From Sphingomonas sp. IC081 (GTDB lineage Bacteria; Pseudomonadota; Alphaproteobacteria; Sphingomonadales; Sphingomonadaceae): a stretch of 64,000 nt of DNA. The stretch spans positions 693,001-757,000 of the forward strand of contig NZ_CP029761.1 in NCBI RefSeq assembly GCF_006874585.1, in the 5' to 3' direction. The translations under genes were made by a program, and so were the position numbers. How positions within the stretch are numbered: the first letter of the stretch is position 1; each line of letters starts with the position of its first letter. Below the pieces are notes generated by a model that saw only the letters and a program-made list of their open reading frames with translations, ran no database searches and was not told where the DNA came from. Positions 45,678-54,385 of the stretch are shown here, one piece after another.

Positions 45678-46967
45678 ATGGCCAACGTAACCGTGATCGG
45701 TGCCCAGTGGGGCGATGAGGGCAAGGGCAAGATCGTCGACTGGCTGGCAAGCCGCGCCGACGCCGTTGTCCGTTTCCAGGGCGGCCACAATGCCGGCCAC
45801 ACGCTGGTCGTCGGCGACCAGGTCTACAAGCTGAGCCTGCTGCCTTCGGGCATCGTCACCGGCACGCTGTCGATCGTCGGCAACGGCGTGGTGCTGGATC
45901 CCTGGCACCTCAAGTCGGAAGTCGAGAAGCTGCGCGGCCAGGGCGTCGAGATCAATCCCGAGAACTTCGCGATTGCCGACAACTGCCCGCTGATCCTGCC
46001 GCTCCACCGCGACCTTGACGGCCTGCGCGAGACGGCGGCCGGTTCGGGCAAGATCGGCACCACCGGCCGCGGCATCGGCCCGGCCTATGAAGACAAGGTC
46101 GGCCGCCGCGCCATCCGCGTCTGCGACCTCGCCCACCTCGATGCGCTGGAGCCGCAGCTTGACCGTCTCTGCGCCCACCACGATGCGCTGCGTGCCGGTT
46201 TCAACCAGCCGCCGGTCGACCGCGAGGCACTGATCAACGAACTGCGCGAGATCGCGCCTTTCGTTCTCCAGTTCGCCCAGCCGGTGTGGAAGCGCCTCAA
46301 CAAGGTCCGCAAGGCCGGCGCCCGCATCTTGTTCGAAGGCGCGCAGGGCGTGCTGCTCGACGTCGACCACGGCACTTATCCCTTCGTCACCAGCTCGAAC
46401 ACGGTTTCGGGCACGGCGGCTTCGGGTTCGGGCCTTGGCCCCTCGGCCACCGGCTTCGTGCTCGGCATCGTCAAGGCCTACACCACCCGCGTCGGTTCGG
46501 GCCCGTTCCCGACCGAGCTGGAAGACGAGACCGGCCAGCGTCTGGGCGAGCGTGGTCATGAATTCGGCACCGTCACCGGCCGCAAGCGCCGCTGCGGCTG
46601 GTTCGATGCGGTGCTGACCCGCCAGTCCTGCGCAATCTCCGGCGTGACCGGCATTGCGCTGACCAAGCTCGACGTTCTCGACGGCTTCGAGAAGGTGAAG
46701 ATCTGCACCGGCTACCGCCTCAACGGCAAGGTGCTGGACTACTTCCCCAGCCACGCCGCCGATCAGGCCAAGGTCGAGCCGATCTACGAGGAAATGGACG
46801 GCTGGCAGGGCACCACTGCCGGCGCCCGTTCCTGGGCCGACCTGCCCGCGCAGGCGATCAAGTACATCCAGCGCGTGCAGGAACTGATCGAGACCCCGGT
46901 GGCCCTGGTTTCGACCAGCCCCGAGCGCGAGGATACCATCCTCGTTCGCGATCCTTTCCAGGACTGA
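45678..46967 (+). CDS. purA: Adenylosuccinate synthetase
   Basis: Joins IMP and aspartate with GTP in AMP synthesis. 429 residues: [16 protein letters not shown] with catalytic Asp, [42 protein letters not shown], and [14 protein letters not shown]. The ATG at 45678 follows GGAGGAG. All active-site motifs are intact. Confidence 0.97.
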   Translation: MANVTVIGAQWGDEGKGKIVDWLASRADAVVRFQGGHNAGHTLVVGDQVYKLSLLPSGIVTGTLSIVGNGVVLDPWHLKSEVEKLRGQGVEINPENFAIADNCPLILPLHRDLDGLRETAAGSGKIGTTGRGIGPAYEDKVGRRAIRVCDLAHLDALEPQLDRLCAHHDALRAGFNQPPVDREALINELREIAPFVLQFAQPVWKRLNKVRKAGARILFEGAQGVLLDVDHGTYPFVTSSNTVSGTAASGSGLGPSATGFVLGIVKAYTTRVGSGPFPTELEDETGQRLGERGHEFGTVTGRKRRCGWFDAVLTRQSCAISGVTGIALTKLDVLDGFEKVKICTGYRLNGKVLDYFPSHAADQAKVEPIYEEMDGWQGTTAGARSWADLPAQAIKYIQRVQELIETPVALVSTSPEREDTILVRDPFQD

Positions 46968-46971
46968 TGCC

Positions 46972-47559
46972 GTGGGTTCGTTGAGGGAAACCCGGCGAAC
47001 CCTGACCCGGCCGGCGCGGCGTTTGAGCGCTGCCTTGCGGGGATGCCTCGGCATCTTCGCGCAAGTCGAAAAGCGGCGCGGGATCATTCTCGCGCCGCTT
47101 TTGCTTTTGCTGGGGGCATCGGCGGTGCGGGCCGAACCGCTTCCGCCGATCGACCTGATCCGCGTCGACAAGTCGGAGCGGCGCATGGAACTCTGGTCCG
47201 GCGGCCGCGTGGTCCGCGTGATCGAGCATATCCAGCTGGGTGACCAGCCCCTTGGCCCCAAGCGTTTCGAAGGCGATGAGCGCACACCCGAAGGTCGCTA
47301 CCAGATCGACTGGGGCAACCCGGACAGTGCCTATCACCTCTCGCTCCACATCTCGTACCCCAATACGGCGGACCGCGACTATGCGGCCGGGCAGGGGCGT
47401 TCGCCGGGCGGGATGATCATGATCCATGGCCAGCCGAACGGGTCGGATCGCCGTCCTGCGGGCGATTGGACCGATGGCTGCATCGCGGTATCCAACGCCC
47501 AGATCGAGATGCTCTGGCAGTCGGTGGGCGATGGCACGCCGATCGAGATCCTGCCCTGA
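46972..47559 (+). CDS. L,D-transpeptidase (YkuD) family protein, YafK-like
   Basis: 195 residues. An N-terminal hydrophobic segment (about 38-54, ending VRAEP) serves as signal or anchor. The YkuD domain has MIMIHGQPNG and the catalytic Cys in GDWTDGCIAVSN, the version found in YafK-type proteins that release or attach proteins at peptidoglycan. Start GTG 46972 lies 5 nt after the purA stop. A start further in is possible because the first 35 residues are Arg-rich and unlike a normal signal. Confidence 0.83.
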   Translation: MGSLRETRRTLTRPARRLSAALRGCLGIFAQVEKRRGIILAPLLLLLGASAVRAEPLPPIDLIRVDKSERRMELWSGGRVVRVIEHIQLGDQPLGPKRFEGDERTPEGRYQIDWGNPDSAYHLSLHISYPNTADRDYAAGQGRSPGGMIMIHGQPNGSDRRPAGDWTDGCIAVSNAQIEMLWQSVGDGTPIEILP

Positions 47560-47747
47560 TCCATCTCGGTATCGGCTGAAATTCCCGTCATCGCTCTGGG
47601 TGTTTTCACGAATTTGAGGATGTTCAAGGGGAGCAACGGAGGCTGTTCGATTTCCAGTGAGCCGGGGCGGGGAGGCGACCGGGACTGGCCCGCTCCATGC
47701 GGCCAAGCGCGGCGGGCGGAACCGCTGCGAATTGCTGAATTGAAAGA

Positions 47748-47773
47748 AGCGGGCAGGTTCAAGCCTGCCCGCT
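47748..47773 (-). terminator. Rho-independent terminator of the DODA gene
   Basis: AGCGGGCAGG (47748-47757) pairs with CCTGCCCGCT (47764-47773). On the minus strand the stem is followed by TCTTTCAATTC. The 220 bp between the convergent genes hold nothing else recognisable. Confidence 0.7.
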
Positions 47774-47780
47774 CCTGGGT

Positions 47781-48569
47781 TCAGTTGAACTGGAAGGCCG
47801 AGATCGCCGTGCCTAGCACGAGATCGGAGTAGACTTTCTCGCCCGCCGCTTCCGATGCCCCGGCGGCCACCATCAGCGGCAAGAGATGTTCCTCGCGGGG
47901 GTGCGAGAAGCGGCCGCCCGGTGCCTCGGCCCACCCGGTGAGCGCTGCGGCGCGGGTTTCGGCATCGCTCGTCGCGGCGGCGGTGAGCCAGGCGTCGAAC
48001 GTCTGCGAGGGCGCGGTGGAGGCGGGATTGCCGTAGCCGCGCATGTTGTGGAAGCTCATGCCCGAACCCACGATAAGCACGCCCTGATCGCGCAGCGGCG
48101 CAAGCGCCTTGCCGGCGGCGAGGTGCAGTGCCGGATCGAGCGAACGGTCGAGCGACATTTCGACGACCGGCACTTCGGCCTCGGGCCAGGAAACCTTGAG
48201 CGGGACAAAAACGCCGTGGTCGTAGCCGCGCTGGCTGTCGAGACCGGCGGTGAAGCCTGCCTCGCGCAGCAGCCGTGCCGCTTCGCTCGCCAGATCGGGC
48301 GCGCCGGGGGCGTCGAAGCGCAGCTCGTAAGTGTGCTGCGGGAAGCCGTAATAGTCGAACAGCAGCGCCGGGGTTTCGGCGCCGGTGAAGGCGAAGCCCT
48401 CGGTTTCCCAGTGACCTGAAACCACCAGGATGGCCTTGGGCGGCTCAGGCAGGCGGGCGGGCAGCGAGCGCAGGAACTCGGCCATCGAGGTCCAGTTGCC
48501 CTGCGGATCGGGCATGAAGAAGCAGGGGCCGCCGCCGTGGGGAATGTAGAAGCTGGGTTGGCGGGTCAT
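47781..48569 (-). CDS. DODA-type extradiol dioxygenase family protein (YgiD-like)
   Basis: 262 residues of the class III (LigB-related) extradiol dioxygenases: FYIPHGGGPCFF, VVSGHWE, YGFPQHTYE, GYDHGVFVPL, and SHPREEHLLPLMVAAGA. The zinc/iron His residues are all present. E. coli YgiD of this family opens the ring of 4,5-DOPA, but the physiological substrate is usually unknown. ATG 48569 chosen for its conserved start. Probably co-transcribed with doxX (28-nt gap). Confidence 0.87.
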   Translation of the reverse strand: MTRQPSFYIPHGGGPCFFMPDPQGNWTSMAEFLRSLPARLPEPPKAILVVSGHWETEGFAFTGAETPALLFDYYGFPQHTYELRFDAPGAPDLASEAARLLREAGFTAGLDSQRGYDHGVFVPLKVSWPEAEVPVVEMSLDRSLDPALHLAAGKALAPLRDQGVLIVGSGMSFHNMRGYGNPASTAPSQTFDAWLTAAATSDAETRAAALTGWAEAPGGRFSHPREEHLLPLMVAAGASEAAGEKVYSDLVLGTAISAFQFN

Positions 48570-48597
48570 GGGACAGGATCCTTTGCGGGACGGTGGT

Positions 48598-49026
48598 TCA
48601 GGCCTTGCGGAGCGTGGGCGAGAGCGCAAAGGCGCCGTCGCCGATCAGGGCCTGGACAAGGAGAGCGATCGACCAGAAGGCGGGGTATTCCCAGCCGCCG
48701 CCGGGGGCGTTGAAGAAGAAGCCGTTGGCGCCGTGTACGGTGATGATCGTGCCGACCAGCAGCGGGATCAGTGCCAGGGCAACGGCGCGGGCCTTGAAGC
48801 CGGTGATGAGCGCCAGGCCGCCCAGGAATTCGGCGGCCATCGTCACATAGGCGAGCGCAGGCGGCAGGCCGAGGCTGCCGAAATAGGCGGCGGTTCCGGC
48901 AGGAGTGAAGACAAACAGCTTCAGCGCGAAGTGCGCGAGGAACGTGACGCCAAGGGTGACGCGCAGGACAAAGGCGCCGTAAGGGGCGGTCGAGGCGGAA
49001 ATGGCAGCGGAAGAAGGTGAGGTCAT
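48598..49026 (-). CDS. DoxX family membrane protein
   Basis: 142 residues with four hydrophobic segments and the DoxX pattern VLRVTLGVTFLAHFALKLF, followed by ITVHGANGFFF. DoxX-like proteins are linked to quinone or redox partners. Pairing with a DODA dioxygenase and a divergent LysR regulator forms a common proteobacterial module responding to electrophiles or phenols. Confidence 0.87.
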   Translation of the reverse strand: MTSPSSAAISASTAPYGAFVLRVTLGVTFLAHFALKLFVFTPAGTAAYFGSLGLPPALAYVTMAAEFLGGLALITGFKARAVALALIPLLVGTIITVHGANGFFFNAPGGGWEYPAFWSIALLVQALIGDGAFALSPTLRKA

Positions 49027-49082
49027 GGGGGCTTCCTTTCGCGTGAAGATCTAGACCTTTGCCTCATTGGTGATAATACTGC

Positions 49083-49095
49083 CATTCGTTGAATG
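49083..49095. promoter_or_regulatory. Likely LysR operator
   Basis: Perfect inverted repeat CATTC-GTT-GAATG in the 103-bp region between the divergent doxX and lysR-type starts, 35 nt before the regulator's ATG. Confidence 0.5.
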
Positions 49096-49129
49096 AATTT
49101 ATACCGGTGGTGTCAAATAGGGGCATGGC

Positions 49130-50035
49130 ATGGACCGTCTGAAGGGCATCGAGGTATTTGTGCGGGCGATCCGGCTGGGCGGCCTTTCCGCCGCTGCGCG
49201 TGAATTGTCGATGTCTCCGGCGATGGCGGCCAAGCACCTGAACGCGCTTGAACAGCGCCTTGGCGTGACCCTGGTGAACCGCACCACGCGCCGTCTGGCC
49301 CTGACCGAGGCCGGGGCGGCCTATCTCGACCGGGCCGAGCGGGTGCTTGCCGAACTGGAGGAAGCCGATGCCGAGACGATGGCGCGTTCCGCCTCGGTGG
49401 AAGGGCTTCTTCGGGTCTCGGGGCCGGCCGCTTTCGGCAGCGCCTATCTGGTTGATCTCGTCACCGAGTTTCATGCGCTCTATCCGGCGGTGACGATCGA
49501 ACTGGGCCTCAATGACCGCGTGGTCGACCTGCTGGAAGAACGCTGGGACGTGGCGGTGCGCATCGGCAAGCTGGCGGACAGCAACCTTGTCGCCCGCCGG
49601 ATCGCGCCGGTGCGACTGTGCATCTGCGCATCGCCGGCCTATCTCGAGCGGCACGGCACGCCGCAATCGATCGAGGATCTCGCCGCGCATGAGTGCCTGG
49701 GTTATACCCTGAGCGGGGAGGCCGGGACGACCCGCTGGGGGTTTGGTGCCGATGGCAGCCGAGCCGTGGCGGTGCGCGGCTCGTTCCATGCCAACAACGG
49801 GCAGGTCCTGGCGCAGGCGGCGATAGCGGGAATGGGGCTGGTCTACGGACCGCGTTTTTTCGTGGACCGGGCGATTGCCGATGGACGCTTGGTCGAACTC
49901 GACCTTGGCGCCGAACTGATCGACCTCGGTGCCGTCCATGCCGTCACCCATCGTTCCCGCCGGCCTGCGGCCAAGACACGGGCATGGATCGACTTCCTGG
50001 TCAGGCGCCTGCCGTCCATGGCGCGCGACTGGTGA
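49130..50035 (+). CDS. LysR-family transcriptional regulator
   Basis: 301 residues: N-terminal winged HTH (GIEVFVRAIRLGGLSAAARELSMSP, NALEQRLGVTLVNRTTRRL) and a two-lobed effector domain (VSGPAAFGSAYLVDLV...). Closest in style to the DsdC/AaeR-like group that controls divergent oxidoreductase genes. Probably regulates the divergent doxX-DODA pair. Confidence 0.9.
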   Translation: MDRLKGIEVFVRAIRLGGLSAAARELSMSPAMAAKHLNALEQRLGVTLVNRTTRRLALTEAGAAYLDRAERVLAELEEADAETMARSASVEGLLRVSGPAAFGSAYLVDLVTEFHALYPAVTIELGLNDRVVDLLEERWDVAVRIGKLADSNLVARRIAPVRLCICASPAYLERHGTPQSIEDLAAHECLGYTLSGEAGTTRWGFGADGSRAVAVRGSFHANNGQVLAQAAIAGMGLVYGPRFFVDRAIADGRLVELDLGAELIDLGAVHAVTHRSRRPAAKTRAWIDFLVRRLPSMARDW

Positions 50036-50054
50036 TCCCGGCGCGCGCGTCTAT

Positions 50055-50237
50055 TCAGAAATCCACGGCAATCCCGTTGCGGACCCAGTCGCCGTAGCGG
50101 GTGGGCGAAATGCCGTCGGGATCGGCGTCCTCATCCGGCTTCGCCGCGTCCTGCGAAGAAGGCTGGGGCGCGGGCTCGTTCGTCCAGTGGGCGGGCTTGG
50201 CGAAGCCTTCGGGACGTTTTGTGGCGCGTTCGGTCAT
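50055..50237 (-). CDS. SDHAF4-family (DUF1674) succinate dehydrogenase assembly protein
   Basis: 60 residues, small and charged, ending in the family signature SPTRYGDWVRNGIAVDF. In eukaryotes and alphaproteobacteria this family assists assembly of flavinylated SdhA. TKRPEGFAKPAHWTNEP near the N terminus is also usual. The second Met (50237) fits homologous starts better than 50246. Confidence 0.85.
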   Translation of the reverse strand: MTERATKRPEGFAKPAHWTNEPAPQPSSQDAAKPDEDADPDGISPTRYGDWVRNGIAVDF

Positions 50238-50292
50238 GGCAGCCATGTGGTGTGGGTGGCGTCAAAACGCAATCGTCTATAAGGGGGCGGCG

Positions 50293-51537
50293 ATGGATAT
50301 TCCCGGCCTTCCGGCGCGCCGTGCCGCGCTCAACCTTATCGATGCCGTGCTGCGGCGTGGCGAAACGCTCGACCAGGCGGCCGGTTCGGCGCTTGCCCGC
50401 GTGAGCGGCGACGCGGACCGGGCGCTCGCCCGCGCCATTGCCGGCGAAGTGCTGCGCTGGCGGGCCGACCTTGACGATCTGATCGATTCCGCCACCCGCC
50501 TGCCGCTGGCCGACGATGCCAAGGCCCGCGCCGTGCTGGAGATCATGCTGGCGCAGGTCCTGCGTCTGGAAACCCCGGCCCATGCGGTCATAGCCACCGG
50601 CTTGCCGCTGCTCATGGGCGGCCCGCGCCGTCTTGCGCACGGCGTGTTCTCGGCTGTGACCCGGCGTGAAGCCGTGCTGCCCGCCGTGCCGACGCTGCCC
50701 GAAGCCGCGATCGAGCGCTGGTCCGCCGCGTGGGGCGAGCGTGTGGTCGACATCGCTGGCGGTCTGGCCGCGCCGCCGCCGCTCGATCTCGCGCTGCGCG
50801 ATCCGGCGGAAACGGCTGCGTGGGCGGAGCGACTGGGCGGCATCTCGCTCATGCCCGGCCATGTCCGCCTGTCGCGCGGTACGGCGGTCGAGCATCTTGA
50901 AGGTTTCCGCGATGGCGCCTGGTGGGTGCAGGATCTGGCCGCCAGCCTTCCCGCCCGCCTGCTGGGGGCTGGGGAGGGGCGCAAGGTGCTCGATCTCTGT
51001 GCTGCGCCCGGCGGCAAGACGCTGCAACTGGCTGCCGCCGGTTGGCAGGTTACCGCGCTCGATTTGTCGAAACGCCGCCTCGAACGTCTCGGCGACAACC
51101 TCAAGCGCACCGGTCTTGCTGCCGAGATCGTCCAGGCCGATGCGCTCAAGTGGGCGCCGGAAGAGAAGTTCGATGCGATCCTGCTCGACGCGCCGTGCAC
51201 TGCCACCGGCACCGCACGCCGCCATCCCGACGTGCTGCACCGCATCGCCGCACGCCAGATCGGCGAGATGGTGGAGATCCAGTCAGCCATGCTCGAACGC
51301 GCGGCAGGCTGGCTGAAGCCCGGTGGCACGCTGGTCTACGCGGTCTGCTCGATGGAGCCGGAAGAAGGCGAGGAGCAGGCCTCCAGGGTTGCGCTGACCC
51401 CGGCGCCGGTCACGACCGGGGAACTTCCCGAGGGTCTCGTGCCGACGGCGGAAGGCTGGTTGCGCACCGATCCGGGCATGCTGGCGGATGCGGGCGGTCT
51501 CGACGGCTTCTTCGTGGCGCGCTGGATCCGCGCGTAA
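50293..51537 (+). CDS. RsmB-family 16S rRNA (cytosine-5) methyltransferase
   Basis: 414 residues: a NusB-like RNA-binding domain (about 1-140, AALNLIDAVLRRGETLD) and a SAM-dependent methyltransferase domain with VLDLCAAPGGKTLQLA, ALDLSKRRLERL, the catalytic Cys in LDAPCTATGTARRHPD, and the second Cys in VCSMEPEEGEEQ. Probably methylates C967 of 16S rRNA like RsmB; a related m5C MTase role is possible. Start ATG 50293 begins the conserved domain. Confidence 0.88.
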   Translation: MDIPGLPARRAALNLIDAVLRRGETLDQAAGSALARVSGDADRALARAIAGEVLRWRADLDDLIDSATRLPLADDAKARAVLEIMLAQVLRLETPAHAVIATGLPLLMGGPRRLAHGVFSAVTRREAVLPAVPTLPEAAIERWSAAWGERVVDIAGGLAAPPPLDLALRDPAETAAWAERLGGISLMPGHVRLSRGTAVEHLEGFRDGAWWVQDLAASLPARLLGAGEGRKVLDLCAAPGGKTLQLAAAGWQVTALDLSKRRLERLGDNLKRTGLAAEIVQADALKWAPEEKFDAILLDAPCTATGTARRHPDVLHRIAARQIGEMVEIQSAMLERAAGWLKPGGTLVYAVCSMEPEEGEEQASRVALTPAPVTTGELPEGLVPTAEGWLRTDPGMLADAGGLDGFFVARWIRA

Positions 51538-51539
51538 TA

Positions 51540-51575
51540 CCAAGCAGCAGTGATGCTGACGCATCAGCAGCTTGG
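51540..51575. repeat. Hairpin after the methyltransferase gene
   Basis: The arms 51540-51556 and 51561-51575 pair with a few mismatches (CCAAGC with GCTTGG outside, TGATGC with GCATCA inside). No T run. The rest of 51576-51865 contains nothing I can assign. Confidence 0.4.
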
Positions 51576-51865
51576 AACGCTCTGGCGCCGCGCGGGCTTA
51601 CCAACCTGCGATGAGGCAAGCTCAGCACAGGTTGCTATAAGATCGGCTTTGGGATGTGGGCGGGCCGGGAAAAACGGTCCGTCCCATGCCTTTAACCGCT
51701 GCCGGAGCAGGCGTGCCGTGCCTCCGGTAAACTACGTATGTTTTGCATTGCAACGACTCGCAAGTCTCAGGCATCCTTGGCCTCAAGGGTGATGCGAGCA
51801 TGGCTGGTTCCGCGCTGCAATAAAATGCCGCGCGGGCTGCTGCTCTCTTTGAGGAAGCAGTCGCG

Positions 51866-52072
51866 ATGGTGCGGTTTTTACCCCAGTTTGTGCAATGCCG
51901 GCTAGGCCGCCATGAGCCTGACCGCAAACACGTGACGTGGGACGGTGGCCATTTTGTCGGCAATTGCAGTTCGTGCGGGATGGCGGTCCGGCGCGAGAAG
52001 CACGGTGTCTGGCGCCGGGACTGGCTGATGGACTCCGGGCAGGTGACGTCCCCTGACGAGAAAATGCTCTAA
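51866..52072 (+). CDS. Small zinc-ribbon-like protein, conserved type
   Basis: 68 residues. CRLGRHEPDRKHVTWDG is followed by NCSSCGMAVRREKHGVWRRDW, giving one Cys, one His and a CxxC pair that could bind zinc. AGGAAG lies about 9 nt upstream of the ATG. The composition (few Ala runs, Cys/His/Trp-rich) is unlike antisense shadows in this region. Function unknown. Single gene. Confidence 0.6.
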   Translation: MVRFLPQFVQCRLGRHEPDRKHVTWDGGHFVGNCSSCGMAVRREKHGVWRRDWLMDSGQVTSPDEKML

Positions 52073-52141
52073 AATTTTGGTTCTACGCGTTGTCCGCGCC
52101 GCCTGATCACCTGGTGGCGCGGAAACTGCTTCAGGCGCTGG

Positions 52142-53032
52142 TCACGAGGCTTTTGCGGCCCGTTCGATCAGGTCCGCGTGCGGCAGGCGATCGAGCCCGA
52201 AGCGCGTCCACGATGGTTCCTGCACGACGGCCTTGCACAGTGCCGCCCAGAACGCCGTCTTGCCCTCCACCGGCTTGTCGGCCTGCTCCCGGTCGCGGGG
52301 CCAACTGCGGTCCAGAAGGTCACGCGCCTGATCGGCGTGGCCGGTCAGCATCATCTCGACGAGGGCCGTGGCAGCGACGGGCGTACCGCCGCCTGCTTCC
52401 GGCGGATAGAGGCGCCTTGCAGGGTATGCCTTGTCCTGCCAGGCCGCGAGTTCCGCGCCGACGGCAAGGACGCGGAAGTCGAACTCGCTGGCCGAGTAGG
52501 TCCGGCTCGTCAGCCGGGCAAGGTCGACCGCAAAGTCGTCGCCCGTCCAGATCACCGGCAGCGGCACGACGATGGCACCGGCATGCGGGGCGCCGTTGAA
52601 GAACTCCACGTCGAAGGGAAGGTTGAGATGCAAGGGGCCGGGGGCCTTGCTGACGGTGACGCTGTCGAAGCGTTCCCCGCCGATCCGGCGATAGGCGAGC
52701 TGCGGCGCGAACGTCACGGCGTAGAGATCCGCCTTGCCGCCCGAACCGCCGTAGCCACCCAGGACAAGGGCGTTCGGTTCGCCCGAACTGGCCGTTTGCG
52801 ACCACAGCAGCGAGACCTGCATGTAGCCGCTGCCCATGGTTACAGGCCCGTCCGGGCCGCTGGCGGCGATGGCGCGGCAGGTCTCGTCGTGATCGCCGCC
52901 GGGCGGGCACCCGGTGATGACGATCGCTCCGCCGGGGCCCTGCAGGAGCGGCCCGAGCGGCTGCGGCGCGGCGGCGGCAAATGCCGGCAGTCCGGCCAGA
53001 ATAAGCGAAAGAATAGCGTGGCTTGCGCGCAC
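52142..53032 (-). CDS. Secreted protein of unknown function
   Basis: 296 residues with a signal peptide (about 1-24, ending FAAAAPQ) from a GTG start at 53032 that has GGAG 9 nt upstream. The mature protein has two Cys early (ITGCPPG, DETCRA), a beta-rich middle and a helical C-terminal third (ALVEMMLTGHADQARDLLDRSW). I do not recognise a family. It lies downstream of the PEP-CTERM gene on the same strand (117-nt gap) and may share its transcript. Confidence 0.6.
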   Translation of the reverse strand: MRASHAILSLILAGLPAFAAAAPQPLGPLLQGPGGAIVITGCPPGGDHDETCRAIAASGPDGPVTMGSGYMQVSLLWSQTASSGEPNALVLGGYGGSGGKADLYAVTFAPQLAYRRIGGERFDSVTVSKAPGPLHLNLPFDVEFFNGAPHAGAIVVPLPVIWTGDDFAVDLARLTSRTYSASEFDFRVLAVGAELAAWQDKAYPARRLYPPEAGGGTPVAATALVEMMLTGHADQARDLLDRSWPRDREQADKPVEGKTAFWAALCKAVVQEPSWTRFGLDRLPHADLIERAAKAS

Positions 53033-53149
53033 GGGCAGCGACTCCGGAAGAGGCCTGCCAATATTGCACCGACAGCGGCCGTCCAGGCAATCTGGCGGCC
53101 GCTGCTGGCGCAAATATTTATGCGCGAACCGTGGTTTCCTAGCGGACCT

Positions 53150-54217
53150 TCAGGCCGTGCGGCTGCGGCGGCGCCAGAACAGCAGTGCACCGAGGCCGAG
53201 CGCGAAGAGAGTCATCATGCCCGGTTCCGGCACGTCGGTGCTGCCGCCCGAGCTCGAGGGCGGATTGGAGCCGCTCGGCGGGGTGTAGCCTCCGGTATAG
53301 GTGCCTACGTGCATCTCGCCGTTCTGGACGAGGCTGCCGAACACGGCCGAACCCTGGATGTAGTTCGAGGTCGTTGCCGCCGCGCCGGGCGCCAGCACCG
53401 AACCGCCCCATGCCGTGGTGAGCGACAGGTCGTCGGCTTCGTAGAAGTTCCAGACGACATGTTCGCCGAGGTTGTTGGTGCCGCCGAGGAAATTGTCGTC
53501 GAGCTTGATCGAGCTGCCCGAGACATTGACGATGGCGGTATCCGCGCCGTTCAGGTTGAACTTGATCTCGCCGATCTTGTCGAGGTCGGCCGCCGAGATG
53601 TTGAACACGGCGACGCCGCTCGCGTCGGGCTGCGCGTTGAACGTGCCGGTATTGCCGCTGATCGAGAGCTGGCTGTTTGCCGTCTCCGTGCTCATGGAGT
53701 GGCTGAGGCTCTCCATCGAGGTGGTGATCAGGCTCTTCTGCTGGTTGAGGTCCTGCACGAATTGCGGGTCGCTGGCGGCAAGGCCCGAGGTGACGGTGTT
53801 GTTGTTGACGTTGGTGTTGCTGATCGTGCCGCCCACCAGCACCGTCTGCGCCGCGCCGTTGAGGTTGAGGCCGCTGTTGACGCTGCCGCCGACGATCGCG
53901 CCAGACCCGTTGTTGAGGTTCTTGTAGCCGCCGTTGACATCGCCCACCACGGTCAGGCCCGGGGTGTCGGTGCTGGACGCGGGCAGGGCGGTGATCTGGT
54001 AGTTCGAGGCATTGCCGTCGAGATTGCCGCCGACAAACGTGCGTCCTTCCACTTCCGAGGAGGAGGTGAGATCGCCCAGCACCACGAGGTTCCAGGTCTT
54101 CAGAACGTCGATCCCGGCGATGTCGGAGGAGGCCAGTACGGGCGTGGCCGTCAGTGCCAGCGCAGCGACAGTGACGGACAGCGAGAACTTGCCGATTTTG
54201 GTGCGCACACGGGTCAT
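53150..54217 (-). CDS. Choice-of-anchor A family protein with PEP-CTERM sorting signal
   Basis: 355 residues: signal peptide (about 1-30), a choice-of-anchor A domain (WNLVVLGDLTSSSEVEGRTFVGGNL, VVWNFYEADDLSLTTAWGGSVLAPGA), a Gly/Ser/Pro linker, and a C-terminal VPEPGMMTLFALGLGALLFW followed by RRRSR, the PEP-CTERM signal recognised by exosortase/EpsH. Such proteins are usually released into the exopolysaccharide matrix. ATG 54217 is chosen from the signal peptide. Exosortase is not in the window. Confidence 0.85.
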   Translation of the reverse strand: MTRVRTKIGKFSLSVTVAALALTATPVLASSDIAGIDVLKTWNLVVLGDLTSSSEVEGRTFVGGNLDGNASNYQITALPASSTDTPGLTVVGDVNGGYKNLNNGSGAIVGGSVNSGLNLNGAAQTVLVGGTISNTNVNNNTVTSGLAASDPQFVQDLNQQKSLITTSMESLSHSMSTETANSQLSISGNTGTFNAQPDASGVAVFNISAADLDKIGEIKFNLNGADTAIVNVSGSSIKLDDNFLGGTNNLGEHVVWNFYEADDLSLTTAWGGSVLAPGAAATTSNYIQGSAVFGSLVQNGEMHVGTYTGGYTPPSGSNPPSSSGGSTDVPEPGMMTLFALGLGALLFWRRRSRTA

Positions 54218-54226
54218 GGGTGGATT

Positions 54227-54320
54227 CGCCAAGTTAAAAACTACTTCATAGAATTCACTATCTATACTTGGCGTTTTGGGAAATGGCGGTTTCGCCATGT
54301 CTCGAAATGAGACATGGCGA
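54227..54320. promoter_or_regulatory. Two nested inverted repeats upstream of the PEP-CTERM gene
   Basis: A 12-bp perfect inverted repeat (54292-54303 / 54309-54320) has a 5-nt centre. Nearer the gene is an 8-bp repeat CGCCAAGT (54227-54234) / ACTTGGCG (54266-54273) enclosing an A/T-rich 31-bp stretch that may hold the promoter. Neither is followed by a T run, so operator sites are more likely than terminators. Confidence 0.55.
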
Positions 54321-54385
54321 CCGGTAATGTTTGCGCGCGGATCGAGGGCCGGAAGAACGACCGGAACCTGCGAGCCGGGCGGCGT

